A stretch of DNA of 64,000 bases from Symbiodinium natans (Eukaryota; Sar; Dinophyceae; Suessiales; Symbiodiniaceae), in the NCBI GenBank assembly GCA_905221605.1, contig CAJNDS010002469.1, forward strand, positions 188,001-252,000, given 5' to 3'. The notes below the pieces were generated by a model that searched no databases, was not told the origin of the DNA, and saw only the letters and a program-made list of their open reading frames with translations. The position numbers and the translations under genes are program-made. Below, piece after piece: positions 1 to 9,643 of the stretch; the stretch's first letter is position 1; every line of letters starts with the position of its first letter.

Positions 1-810
1 AGGAGGTTTAGGGTTTGGTGCTCAGGTCCTTCAATCCCAGGCTAGCCCCTGCGGACCCTCAGCTCAAAAGGAATCTGATTCAGTTCTCAGGCCGAGAAGC
101 TTCCGGAAAGCCGGTTTACTGTAGGTTTATATAGGCTTCAGGGGTCCTCGAAGCCCAAGAATTACACTCAACGCTAAAGCCTAAAGCCTGTAAACCCCCA
201 ACATCAGCCTCCTATGCCTTGTACAAACCCTTCTCTCAACCACACCTCTAAACCCTAAACCCCAAACCCTAAACCCTAAACCCCAAACCCCAAACCCTAA
301 ACCCTAAACCCGAAACCCTAAACCCTAAACCCTAAACCCTAAACCCTAAACCCTAACCCCCTAGACCCGAAACTCATGGGATTTTGCCTTGGACTGTTGA
401 GGTGGTACCCTGGGTTTGGGGGCCCTTCTTCAAGAATTTGAAGGCAATATAATACTAGGATTTAGGGTTTAGGGTTTAGGGTTTAGGGTTTAGGGGGATG
501 CCCAGTAGTACCCTTATTCCCTTTTTGGGGGGTTTGGGTTCCCTTACAAACCCCTTTAAGCAAAAAAGGGCACCCTTTTTCAGCCTAGGTTACTGGGCAG
601 CCTAGAATGGGCCCCATATTCGGAGCATCAGAAGGGAAGCCTTGAAAGGTAGAACCTTAGGGGTGCTAAACCCTAGCCTCTATAAACCCTAAGTCCTAAG
701 CCCTACACCCTAAACCCTAAACCCTAAGCCCTAAACCCTAAACCCTAAGCCCTAAACCCTAAACCCTAAGACCTAAACCCTAAACCCTAAACCCTAAACC
801 CTCCTCCCAG
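1..810. other. Telomere-like arrays without a recognised gene
   Basis: CCCTAAA arrays lie at about 241-352 and 662-805 and a TTTAGGG array at 461-495. Between them is a degenerate inverted-repeat element (498-604) and ordinary sequence in which I see no convincing exon. The 3' edge turns into a pyrimidine-rich stretch ending in AG at 810, which suits the end of an intron. Confidence 0.6.
498..604. mobile_element. MITE-like element, family 1, degenerate copy
   Basis: The left end reads GGATGCCCAGTAGTACCC and the right end, reverse-complemented, GGCTGCCCAGT, so the ends are an inverted pair. The interior has CCCTTTTTGGGG and AAGGGCACCC, as in the better copies at 2758, 4216 and 6106. No target duplication is visible. 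No coding capacity. Confidence 0.5.
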
Positions 811-864
811 CCAGCACGCCGAGAGGACGCCCCAGTTTCCGGGCTCTCCGAGCCTGGCGTGCAG
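811..864 (+). CDS. Candidate internal exon, unknown gene
   Basis: The segment follows CTCCTCCCAG, a good pyrimidine-rich acceptor, and ends at GTGCAG before GTGCGC, a donor that is not part of the telomere-like repeat. The first frame is open for 18 codons (PARREDAPVSGLSEPGVQ), but the other two are open too, so the reading frame is not settled. A CCCTAAA array lies upstream and TTTAGGG downstream. Confidence 0.4.
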
Positions 865-1297
865 GTGCGCAGGGGGCTAGAAGGGTTTAGGGTTTAGGGT
901 TTAGGGTTCAGGGTTCAGCATCTCAAAGTTCAAGCATTCACTAGGCTGGCAGCCTTTCAAGCGCCCGAAAAGTACCCACCCACCCAGAGAATCCCATACC
1001 ATTAAGACAATAAAAGTTTCACACGCAACCCAAATTCTTAACCCTACGCTCTTGTCCCTGAACCTTCAACCACCGTAGAACCCTCAGCCCTGAACCCTTG
1101 AACCCTAAATTTTAGGGCTCCTCAACCCTCATGCCAGCCAGTGGCTTTGCAAATGACCCAGTGCATGGGGTGGGGTGGGGAGGGGGGTCGGGAGGGGGAG
1201 GGGGTTGGGAGGGTGGGGGGGTCCCAAGAGTGGTGGGGGGTGGGGGGGCGGGGGCGGGGGGGGGGGGTGTGTGGGGGGTGCTGGGGGGGTGGGGTGG

Positions 1298-1300
<3 letters not shown>
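865..1300. other. Intron-like stretch, G-rich at its end
   Basis: A TTTAGGG array (882-917) follows the candidate donor at 865. Scattered degenerate units follow, then from 1155 the strand becomes G-rich (GGGGTGGGG motifs) leading into the pure G run at 1301. No gene seen; reading frames here are low-complexity artefacts. Confidence 0.55.

Positions 1301-1357
<57 letters not shown>
1301..1357 (+). repeat. 57-nt uninterrupted G homopolymer
   Basis: All 57 bases are G, preceded by about 150 nt of G-rich sequence. It could form G-quadruplex structures. Homopolymers this long are error-prone in sequencing, so the exact length is uncertain. It directly abuts the 21-bp satellite. Confidence 0.85.
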
Positions 1358-1358
<1 letters not shown>

Positions 1359-1359
<1 letters not shown>

Positions 1360-1786
1360 AAGGACCTTGCCCACTGATTTTCGGACCTTGCCCGCTAAAT
1401 TTCGGACCTTGCCCGCTAATTTTCGGACCTTGCCCGCTAATTTTCGGACTTTGCCCGCTAATTTTCGGACCTTGCCCGCTAATTTTCGGACCTTGCCCGC
1501 TAATTTTCGGACCTTGCCCGGGTCCGAAAATTAGCGGGCAAGGTCCGAAAATTAGCGGGCAAGGTCCGAAAATTAGTGGGCAAGGTCCGAAAATCAGTGG
1601 GCAAGGTCGTGGGTCAGCGGGCAAGGTCCGAAAATTAGTGGGCAAGGTCGTGGGGCAGCCAATGGACCTTGCCCACTGATTTTCGGACCTTGCCCGCTGA
1701 TTTTCGGACCTTGCCCGCTAATTTTCGGGACCTTGCCCGCTAATTTTCGGACCTTGCCCACTAATTTTCGGACCTTGCCCGCAAAG
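1359..1786. repeat. 21-bp satellite arranged forward-reverse-forward
   Basis: The unit begins GGACCTTGCCCGC and ends TAATTTTC (21 nt). About seven forward copies (1359-1519) meet reverse-complement copies (1520-1648) at CCCGGG, then forward copies resume (1664-1786). Facing blocks could fold into a large hairpin. Because 21 is a multiple of three, all frames give repetitive peptides; I do not call these genes. Confidence 0.85.
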
Positions 1787-2127
1787 CCATTAACATTTAT
1801 ATTATATATGAAAGAGTGGTTCAGGGTGTAGGGTTTAGGGTCGGCTTAGGGTTAGGGCCTCTAAGGTGTAAGGTTAGGCTGGTTCAGGGCTTAGGGTCGG
1901 TTAGGGTTGTGGTTGCTGTAGGGCTTAGGGTATATAGCTCACAGCGGTTGTAGCAAGTCTAGGGTTGACCCCGTCAGAGCCGCTCAAGCCTGTAAACTCT
2001 AAATCCTGCCCCTAAACCTCAAATCCGGCACCCTAAACCCGAAACCCCCAAACCCTAAACCCCCAACCCTAAACCTAGAAGCCCCTCAGAACCTCATCCC
2101 ACACGTAACAAAGTCCCGAAGCCGCAG
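1787..2127. other. Degenerate telomere-like sequence before an exon
   Basis: Weak TTTAGGG-type units (1815-1930) are followed by CCCTAAA-type units (2028-2075) and a segment ending GCCGCAG at 2127, which serves as the acceptor for the next candidate exon. Nothing else recognised. Confidence 0.45.
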
Positions 2128-2199
2128 CATCTTAACGCCCAAGGCCCACAGAAAGCCCAAAGCAATGCCGCAGCCCAACTCGCAATCAGCTCGTCAAGG
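2128..2199 (+). CDS. Candidate internal exon, unknown gene
   Basis: The segment sits after GAAGCCGCAG. One frame is open for 24 codons (HLNAQGPQKAQSNAAAQ then LAISSSR) and runs without a break to a TTTAGGG array whose first GT (GTTTAG at 2200) would be the donor. Ala/Gln/Ser-rich, no recognised domain. Confidence 0.4.
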
Positions 2200-2757
2200 G
2201 TTTAGGGTTTAGGGTTTAGGGTTTAGGGTTTAGGGTTTAGGTTTAGGGTTAGGGTTTAGGGTTTAGGGTTTAGGAGGGTTAAGGCTTTAGGGTTTCCGGT
2301 CCTAAGCCCCAAGCACAGCACGCCAGGACTTTACTCAAGGAGGCGGAACACTTGGAGGCTCCTCGGATCCTGTGGGTCTGCGGGTTAGGGTTTAGGGTCT
2401 AGGGGGGGGAGGGTTTAGGGTTTAGGATTTAGGGTTTAGGGCTAGGGTTCAGGGTTCAGGGTTTAGGGTTTGGGCTTCTAGGGTTTAGGGCTTAGGCTTC
2501 CAGGGGTTAGGGTTTAGGCGTTTCACGGCGCTGGGGGCTTCATCGTGTTGAGTTGAAAGGGTTTCGGGGCCTTATGGGGGCGCTTTCTGGACGGCCTCGA
2601 GGTTCGGGGTGTAGTCAGGGTCATTCATGGAAACCCTAAACCCTAAACCCTAAACCTAAACCCTAAACCCTAAACCCTAAACCCGCCATCCCCCCGCGAT
2701 CTAGACCAGCTCATGGGTCCGCGGACCAAAGCCCTAAACCCTGAACCCCAAGCTTAT
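2200..2757. repeat. TTTAGGG arrays then CCCTAAA array
   Basis: TTTAGGG-type arrays occupy 2198-2275 and 2385-2520; a CCCTAAA array lies at 2631-2684. Sequence between them (for example 2520-2630) shows no supported exon. This is the G-array-first, C-array-last order expected for the proposed introns. Confidence 0.6.
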
Positions 2758-2882
2758 TGGTAGCCCAGTGGTACCCTTTTCCCTTTTTTTTGGGGCAGGG
2801 GGGGGGGGGGTTCAAGGTTCCCTTATAAAGCAACAAACGCCAAAGAGGATACCCTTATTGTAATCTGGTAACTGGGCTACCA
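2758..2882. mobile_element. MITE-like element, family 1, best copy
   Basis: A 125-bp element with perfect terminal inverted repeats TGGTAGCCCAGT / ACTGGGCTACCA. Inside each end are related motifs GTACCCTT and ATACCCTTATTG, with a G/T-rich middle containing a G run. No clear target duplication flanks it and it has no ORF, so it must be non-autonomous. Confidence 0.7.
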
Positions 2883-2989
2883 GGCTCCATCCCCTCAGAA
2901 AGGACCCAGAGTAGGCCCGTATTTCTTTTCTTAAGGGGTTAGGTTCCCTGCTAAAGCCCTGTAACCCGAGAAAAAGGCACCCTGTCGAT

Positions 2990-3550
2990 GGAACCTGTGT
3001 TTTGTTTTGCTCGGCCGGCTCTTTTCCTTTTGCTTCTTTCTGCTCGGCCAGCTGCGTCCCCGAACCAAAAAAAACCACGCCCGTGGCCAGCTCTTTTCCT
3101 TTTCCTTCTTTTTGCTCGTCCAGCCGCGTCCCGAGCAAACACAAAAAAAGCGCCCGGAGTGTTGTTTTTTTGCTCGGCCAGCCGCGTCCCGAACAACAAA
3201 AAAAACGCACCCCTGAAGGAATGCCCACACGACCCCCGGCCCGCAAGTGAGTGAGTGACCGGGCGCGTCCCGAACAAAAAAACACGCGCCCGGAGTTTTT
3301 TGTTTGCTCGGCCAGCCGCGTGAGTTACAAAAAGGCGTTCTGAGCAAAAAGCGTACGGAAAAAGTAAATAATAAATAAACACTCTTACCGTTAGCCGCGT
3401 CCCGAACAAAAAAAAACGCGCCCCGGCCGCCCCCGAGTGTTTTTTTTGCTGGGCCAGCCGCGTGCCGAACAAGAAAAGAAAACGCGCACGGAGTGTTTTT
3501 TGTTTTTGCTCGGCCAGCCGCGTGAGTTTCAAAAAGGCGTGCTGAGCAAA
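2990..3550. repeat. Hairpin satellite, about eight irregular copies
   Basis: Each copy contains a T run, GCTCGGCCAGCCGCGTC, CCGAACA and an A run. TTTTTTTGYTCGG and CCGARCAAAAAAA are reverse complements, so each copy can fold as a stem-loop. Copies sit near 3000, 3107, 3160, 3252, 3292, 3390, 3437 and 3495. Reading frames across it on both strands are repeat artefacts. Confidence 0.7.
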
Positions 3551-3560
3551 AAGCATACGG

Positions 3561-4215
3561 AACACAAGAAAAAACACTCTTACCCCCTTTCGATTCCTGA
3601 GCTACTGACGGGTCTAGTACCTTAAACCCTTCAGAAACCCTAAACCCTAAACCCTACGCCCGAAACCCTAAACCTAAATCCCTAATGACAGGAGCTGTTT
3701 GCCCTGTCACCTCCCCTCCCTGATGGGACGGAGCTGTGCAGTCTGCCACCGGGCCTGACAGTCGACACCCTCAACCCTAAGCCCTAAGCCCAAAACCCTA
3801 AACCCTAAACCCTAAACCCTAAACCCTAAACCCTAGCCCTAAACCCTAAACTCTTATAAGCCCTAAGCTTGGACTTGACGGGTTTATAGACAATAGGCTT
3901 CATGTCCGGAGAGTTGTGGGGCGAAAGTTTTCGGGTTTTGGGCGGCGTGCATTTCGGGGACCCTAAACCCTAAACCCTAAACCCTAAACCCTAAACCCTA
4001 AACCCTAAACCCTAAACCCTAAACCCTACGGTTTTTGTGTAGGGTTGGGCGGGGTTTTGTCTATGTTGGACGTGTAGGGTTTGGGCGTCAACGGATTTCG
4101 GTTAGATATTGTTCTGGACAAACATTTGGTTGTTTCATAGACTTCGAGTAAATAAATAAATTCCATTTGGCAAAGATTCCTTGATAAAAGATAAATTTTG
4201 CACCGTGAAGAAGAT
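3561..4215. repeat. Four CCCTAAA clusters with unique spacers
   Basis: CCCTAAA units lie at 3625-3680, 3775-3852 and 3960-4028 (the last about ten nearly perfect copies). The spacers (3681-3774, 3853-3959, 4029-4215) show no paired splice signals that I would defend. All arrays here run in the C orientation. Confidence 0.55.
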
Positions 4216-4327
4216 TTTAGTGGCCCAGTATTACCCTTTGCCCTTTTTTCGGTTCAAGGTTCCCTTATGATAAAGTAACCAACCCAACAAAGGGTGCCCT
4301 TATCATGAGATGGCTACTGGGCTACCA
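4216..4327. mobile_element. MITE-like element, family 1
   Basis: The right end ACTGGGCTACCA matches the consensus exactly; the left end (TTTAGTGGCCCAGT) is degraded. The internal CCCTTTTTTCGGTTCAAGGTTCCC is shared with the 2758 copy (CCCTTTTTTTTGGGG, then GTTCAAGGTTCCC). No ORF. Confidence 0.6.
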
Positions 4328-4631
4328 AGAAATAGATTTCGAGTGCTTCGGATTGAAGGACTTGACTGGAACTCGGCATGTCAGCTGTTTAGACAAACTC
4401 CGTGGAAAGTTCAGGATGATATCACATACACTTTCTATTTACTTTGTGTCGAGGGTTTAGGGTTTAGGGCGAATGGTTTCGGGTTTTAGGGTCTACGGTT
4501 TCGGTGCTTATAGGGCTTATTTGGCTTAACATTTCGGGGTTTGGGGGCTTTGGGTTTTAGGGCTTTGGGTTTTAGGGCTTAGAATTTCTGGTTTAAGATG
4601 TGCCACATGCTCGGGCACACAACCGCCCAAG
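4328..4631. other. No gene recognised
   Basis: Mixed-composition sequence with short TTTAGGG-type groups at 4450-4480 and 4545-4580. I see no exon, element or RNA gene in it. Confidence 0.45.
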
Positions 4632-4806
4632 GTGTGTGTGTGTGTGTGTGTGTGTCTGTGTCTGTGTCTGTGTCTGTGTCTGTGGCTGTGGCTGTGGCTG
4701 TGTCTGTGTCTGTGTCTGTGTCTGTGGCTGTGGCTGTGGCTGTGGCTGTGTCTGTGTCTGTGTCTGTGTCTGTGTCTGTGTCGGTGTCTGTGTCTGTGTC
4801 TGTGTC

Positions 4807-4862
<56 letters not shown>
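4632..4862 (+). repeat. Compound microsatellite (GT), (TGTGTC/TGTGGC), (GTGC)
   Basis: A short pure GT tract (4632-4655) passes into hexamer blocks alternating TGTGTC and TGTGGC (4656-4808) and then a tetramer GTGC tract (4809-4862). The ordered blocks suggest successive slippage expansions of one seed. Long frames on both strands are trivial dipeptide repeats. Confidence 0.9.
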
Positions 4863-6105
4863 TTGCGGTGCCACCCCCCTAGTTTACGACCTTGGCCGGG
4901 TTTAGGGGATTAGCTGCTTTGAGATTTGGCATCCTATCTTGGTCTCAGTTTTGTGCCATGATCACTGATGATCTGAAAGATTGACACATATGGTCACTTC
5001 GCTAAATTATGAAACCCTAAACCCTAACCGAAAACCCTAAACCCTAAACCCTAAACCCTAAACCCTAAACCCTCAGGAAGCCGTCATGGCTCGGGTCCTG
5101 GGCGGGCCCCCCCCCCCCCCGCCTCACCCCATGACGGGGGGCCCTCTTGGTTTTTTTCTGGCTTCCCTTGTAAGACCTAAACCCTGAACTCTGAACCCTC
5201 AACTCTAAATATCTGGGGTTTAGGGTTTAGGGCTTGGGTTTTAGGGTTTATAGGGCTCAGGGTTTGGGGTTTAAGGTATAATGTTACCCTAATCCTAATC
5301 CTAAACCCTCGACTCTACTAAAAGACGCACACTTGACTTCCACGCCAACCAGGCAGCAAGCAAGCAAACCCTCGACCCTAAAATTGTCAGACCATAAACC
5401 CTAAACCCCAAACCCCAAACCCTAAACCCTAAACCCTAAACCCCTAGCCCTAAACCCCCAAACCCTACACCCCAAACCCTAAAACCCCCTGAGGAGAGAG
5501 GAGAACGAGCCAGCCCTGGAGGTGCGCACGTTGTTGATGGCTTGTGGTTCTGGAGTTTTAGGGTTTAGGGTTTAGGGTTTAGGGTTTAGGGTTTAGGGTT
5601 CTGGGTCTTGGAGTACTATACTTTAATACTTGTTTTTGGGTTCTGGGTTCCTGTTATAGCTACTTATGCCTAAAAAGTATTTACTTTTTTTCCAGGGTCT
5701 ACTCCAAAGCTAAGGGTTAAACCCCTCAGATCCTGGAACCGTTTGCAGCGGAGGCTGTCAATGTCTACTCATTGCTTAAGAACTCAAAAATGTAAAAAAA
5801 GGTTCTTCCTTAGAAGGGTTATACAGGTTTTGTTGTTTTGTTATGTTTTTTTTTGATTTTCTTTGGGGGGGGGGTTCTTTAAGCAAATAGTAGATGTGGC
5901 TATTAAGCAGAGGCAGGGTTGTCGCGGACCGCAGCTCACCCAATCACTGACCATCCCATCCGCAGTCGTGCTTGAATAGCAGGGGGCAGGGGCTTATAGC
6001 CCTGAACCCTAAACCTAGTGTTTTTGTCATTGCTTCTAGCCCTGAACCCGAACCCCAGAGTTTAGGGCTTTAGGTCAAGCCCAAAAGGAAGCCCAGCATC
6101 TTGCC
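4863..6105. other. Telomere-like arrays, weak exon hint at 5501
   Basis: CCCTAAA arrays at 5012-5073 and 5395-5485; TTTAGGG arrays at 5215-5260 and 5555-5610; a C run at 5107-5121. A 21-nt segment (5501-5521, ENEPALE) ends GGAG before GTGCGC, the same donor as at 865, but its acceptor is poor, so I do not list it as an exon. From 5610 to 6105 nothing is recognised. Confidence 0.45.
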
Positions 6106-6227
6106 TGGTAGCCCAGTTGTACCCTTTGGCCCCTTTTTGGGGCTTCTGGGCCCCCTTGTTATACAGTAACAAACCCCAAAAAGGGTACCCTTAGTACCCT
6201 TGTTGTAACTTGGTCACTGGGCTACCC
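6106..6227. mobile_element. MITE-like element, family 1
   Basis: Left end TGGTAGCCCAGTTGTACCC; right end ACTGGGCTACCC. The inverted match can be extended outward by several bases (GCCTGG / CCCAGC). The middle has CCCTTTTTGGGG and CCCCAAAAAGGG, themselves complementary, so nearly the whole element can fold on itself. Confidence 0.7.
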
Positions 6228-7006
6228 AGCAACCCTAAAATTCTAAACCCTAAACCCCAAACTACTCACAACCCTAGAGCCCAAGCTCCCTGACTTAACA
6301 AGACCTCCTCAAAGCCTAAGACTCAGATGCCCCGCAGGGTTTCGGGTTTAGGGGTTTAGGGGTTCAGGGGTGTAGGGGTTTAGGGTTTAGGGTTTCGGAT
6401 TTAGGGTTTAGGGTTTAGGGACCATAGAGCAGATTAAAGCTCAGACCCCAGAAGGCGGATGAGCTGATGCGGCAGCGGCTCGTCAGCAAACCTCAAGTGG
6501 CCGAAACGCCCAAGTTCTGGCTCAAAGCCCTAAGCCCTAAGCCCTAAACCCTGCAGGCCCATACCAGTATCTACCCTAAACCCTGAGGCCTAATTCTGCA
6601 TGCCCTCAACCTGAGCCCGATTGACCAACAAAAGAGGATTGAGGAAAAAACACTTAGGGTTTCGGGTTTAGGGTTTAGGGTTTAGGGTTTAGGGTTTAGG
6701 GTTCATATAGAGGTGGGCAGATCTGCAAATCTCGATGAAGACACGGAGCTTTAGGGCTTCGGGTTCAAGCTTCCAGGGTTTATCAAGGGCGCTACTTAGG
6801 TATATAGGAGGGGAAGAAGATGAAGGGTCCCTTCCAGGGGTCCCTCCTTATACTCCTTAAGTTGGCTGGGTGAAGCGATGCGCCTTCCCGATTCGACTCC
6901 ATTTCAGAGACCTTGAGTCACCCTAGACCCTACGAAACCCCAAACCCTCAACCCTCAACCCTAAACCTTAAACCCTAAACCCCAAACCCTGGCCCTAAAC
7001 CCGCAG
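6228..7006. other. Alternating telomere-like arrays
   Basis: TTTAGGG groups at 6340-6420 and 6655-6700, CCCTAAA groups at 6240-6262, 6520-6560 and 6925-7000. The unique pieces at 6421-6520 and 6700-6920 show no frame with matching splice edges. The stretch ends in CCCGCAG, the acceptor for the next exon. Confidence 0.45.
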
Positions 7007-7074
7007 TGCGTGAACTCATCAGGTGCGAAGGCCTTAGACGTGCCCGCCTGGCGGTAGCTGAGATCGTGGCCCAG
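7007..7074 (+). CDS. Candidate internal exon, unknown gene
   Basis: Acceptor AAACCCGCAG at 7006 comes straight out of a CCCTAAA array. The frame with two leading bases reads RELIRCEGLRRARLAV then AEIVAQ, an amphipathic helix-like peptide, and ends GCCCAG before GCGCGC, a GC-type donor of the sort dinoflagellates use. The same frame meets TAG 9 nt later, which supports splicing at the GC. Confidence 0.45.
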
Positions 7075-7969
7075 GCGCGCCCCTAGCTGCTTGCTAAGGC
7101 TCTGGGTATTTCATAAGGGTTTAGAGGGGTTTGTATAGTTGCAGGGTTGAGGGTTTAGGGCTTGGGGCTTAGGATTTCAAACTTCAGATTGTAGGGTTTT
7201 TGGTTTCAGGGTCTTGGGGCCAGCGCTGAGACTTTCAGAGTGCTTTGCGAGTCTGCAACAAGGACCAATATTATCCTGGGGCCTGTCATAGTACACATAT
7301 CTATATATCTATACATATATATTTATATTTATTCATTTATTTATCTATTTATTCATTTATTTATATTTATATGCATGTAGGTACTACAGTATCAATTCAC
7401 CTAGGCTCCTATACTAGGACTTAGAGGGTTGACAGTTTGCGTTGCCGGGCGTTTGTTTGCTGCGACAGGAAGTTGCAACCTCGGGAACTGAATGACAAGA
7501 TACCCTGAACCCCATTGAGCCTACCTTAAAGCCTTATACCCTAGTTCTTTATGACCCTTTAAGCCTTGTAAGCCCAACACCCGAAACTTGAACCCCTTGG
7601 AACCTGAAATCATGACTCTGCACTGGAAGCCCAAACCTGCAGAGCAAACCCTAAGCCCTAAGCCCCGAACCCTGAACCCCAAAGCCCAAAGCTGAAATTA
7701 AACCCTACTTGGGCCCTTGGGATAATTTATACTTTTCCCTTTTTGGGCTGAAGAGGATCATATTTAGGAATGTGTGTCAGAGGGTTTTAAGGGCCATGCT
7801 AGAACCCTTGATCTAAAAGCTCTCCCTCGTCTAGGGTTTAGGGTTAAGGGTTTAGGGTTTAGGGTTTAAGGGTTAAGGGTTTAGGGTTTAGGGTTTAGGG
7901 TTTAGGGTTTAGGCCCCACCCCCCACCTGGCGCCCTAGACCCTAAACCCTAAATCCTATGCTTGATCAG
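7075..7969. other. Intron-like stretch with AT-rich patch
   Basis: TTTAGGG units at 7110-7200; an AT-rich (TTTA/TATA) patch at 7285-7380; CCCTAAA units at 7640-7710; TTTAGGG at 7835-7913. A dispersed repeat at 7722-7800 (TTTTCCCTTTTTGGGC, then AAGAGGATCATATT) recurs near 45120 and 46290. No gene seen. Confidence 0.5.
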
Positions 7970-8036
7970 GCCCTGGGCACGCGCCTCCCTCGGCGCGCTC
8001 GCAGCGTGGGAGACCTCCGGCGAGGAGGCTCCGGGG
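7970..8036 (+). CDS. Candidate internal exon, unknown gene
   Basis: Follows CTTGATCAG. The favoured frame (one leading base) reads PWARASLGALAAWETS then GEEAPG and continues to the start of a TTTAGGG array, where GTTTAG at 8037 would be the donor. A second frame is also open and Arg-rich, so the frame is tentative. Confidence 0.4.
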
Positions 8037-9250
8037 GTTTAGGGTTTAGGGTTTAGGGTTTGGGGTTTAGGGTTTGGGGTTTGGGGTTTGGGGTTTAGGG
8101 TTTAGGGTTTAGGGTTTGGGGGGTTTAGGGTTTTGGGGGGCTTAGGGTTTTAGGGTTTGCACCCCAAACCTTGAAGCCCTGGAACCTTAAGGCCTGACAC
8201 CCGAACCTGAGGTTATCGGGTTCTTAAGGGAGGTAGGGTTTAGGGTTTAGGGTTTAGGGTTGAGGGTTTAGGGTTTAGGGTTTAGGGTTTAGGGTTTAGG
8301 GTTTAGGGTTTAGGGTTTAAACCTAAACCCTGTTTTCATGGGGCCCTGTTTCCGCCGAACGCTGGCCGAGGATCCGTCTCCCTTCCCATGGCAGCCAGGA
8401 CGGAACGCTTCATTAAAACTTAGGATCATCTCAAGGAGCTCGACTGCCCAGGGATTCAGAGTGTACCCCAAACCCCAGCCTAAACAAACACTAAACCCTA
8501 AACCCTAAACCCTAAACCCTAAACCCTAAACCCTAAACCCTAAGCTCAGGCCCCCTTTGAGGCTCTAGCGCTTTCAGGGCTGTGGGGTGAAGGGCTTCGG
8601 GCTTAGAAGAAGCCTTGTTGAGGTGCATGGGCCCCCGAAGCCTGGGAAAGGTTTTTACAGTGGTGCCCTTTTGTGTTTTTGCTTCTTGAGTTGCGGGCCC
8701 CCTTATGAAGTAGCCCACCCCAAGAAGAGTACCCTGATTGCAATATGCTTATCGGCCTACCGAGCAAGGGAATGACGTTGGTTTTGTTCGAGCCCGTCAT
8801 ATGGGGTTTCAACAGGGTTCGGAGCTTTGGTTTATGTCACAGGTCCTGGAGCCTGGGGCTGCAGAGCTTCGGTCTGAGTGAACCTTAAGCCCATGAGGAT
8901 AAGGCCTGAAGCCGTGTATCAGGACTGTTAGTATAATTGGGAACCCGAAACCCCAAACGCCTCCCGCATAACTTCTGATGACTTTAGGTTGCTACTGCTA
9001 CGCAGGAGGCCCAGCAAGGATGTTGATCAAACCAGAACTAAGCACGCCGTGCGTTCGTGCACGTAGCTCCGGCGCCTGAGGTAGAACATTTATCCCATCC
9101 CTAAACCCTAAACGCCCTCAACCCGAAGCCCTATAAACCCTAAGCCCCAAACCCCAAACCCTAAACCCGAAACCAACCCTAAACCCTAAACCCGAAACCA
9201 ACCCCCAGACCGCTAACCCCTAACCGCGGCTGCTTGCGCCGACGCTGCAG
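8037..9250. other. Long TTTAGGG block, then CCCTAAA arrays
   Basis: TTTAGGG and variant TTTGGGG units fill 8037-8160 and 8233-8320; CCCTAAA arrays lie at 8488-8545 and 9098-9200. The piece at 8546-8900 includes a degenerate family 1 MITE. I see no supported exon before 9251. Confidence 0.5.
8655..8765. mobile_element. MITE-like element, family 1, badly degraded
   Basis: CAGTGGTGCCCTTTTGTG at the left and GAGTACCCTGATTGC with CGGCCTACCG at the right echo the family 1 interior and ends (GTACCCTT, ACCCTTATTG, GGGCTACC). The terminal repeats no longer pair well. Confidence 0.35.
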
Positions 9251-9286
9251 GACGCCCCGCACTGCGACGCCCAGGGCCAGGAGTTT
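9251..9286 (+). CDS. Possible short exon, unknown gene
   Basis: CGACGCTGCAG precedes an open 12-codon frame DAPHCDAQGQEF. The 3' end is unclear: no GT lies nearby, only G-rich sequence running into a TTTAGGG-type group. Listed because the acceptor and flanking array order match the better cases. Confidence 0.25.
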
Positions 9287-9321
9287 GGGGGGCTTGGGGT
9301 GGTTTCAGTAGGATTTAGGGT

Positions 9322-9643
9322 GTATATATATATATATATACCTGCTACCCTCTTGACCGCTTAATTTCCGGTCGTGCCAAAATAACTAGGTTTTCTTGGG
9401 GCAGCAGCAAAAAACGATCGCACCTGGAAATGCTCACAAAAAGTACGGTCATTTTACGCCTTTTTACGGTTATTTTGTGCTGTTTTACGGTTATTTTGCG
9501 CTTGTTTACGGCCGCCAGGTGGCTGCTTGCAAAATACGGGCGCAAGACCCTTTTTTCTGTGGAACCTCACGGAAAACCAGGTTTTTCGATTTTCCCGCTT
9601 TATTTGTGGTCGTTTGCGGTTGCAGGTATATATATATATATAT
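9322..9643. mobile_element. Element ended by (TA)n-ACCTGC inverted repeats
   Basis: The left end is TATATATATACCTGC and the right end GCAGGTATATATATATA, an inverted pair about 320 bp apart. Near 9440-9510 the unit TTTTACGGTTATTTTG repeats about three times. No coding potential recognised. The TA runs could also be independent microsatellites, but the shared ACCTGC argues for one element. Confidence 0.45.

Noticed and set aside
241-352. A true chromosome end
   Set aside because: The array is about 110 bp, followed by unique sequence, and dozens of similar arrays occur in both orientations through the window.
1112-1679. Six overlapping Gly/Pro-rich open frames on both strands
   Set aside because: They are translations of the G run and the 21-bp satellite, whose length is a multiple of three.
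1359-1786. CRISPR-like regular repeats
   Set aside because: Units are contiguous with no spacers and the arrangement includes inverted blocks; this is a satellite, and the genome is eukaryotic.
2812-3625. Open frames of 60-208 codons on both strands
   Set aside because: They cross the A/T-rimmed hairpin satellite and consist of Lys/Phe and Arg/Ala repeats.
4593-4913. Val/Cys/Ser and Thr/Gln repeat proteins
   Set aside because: Pure translations of the GT microsatellite.
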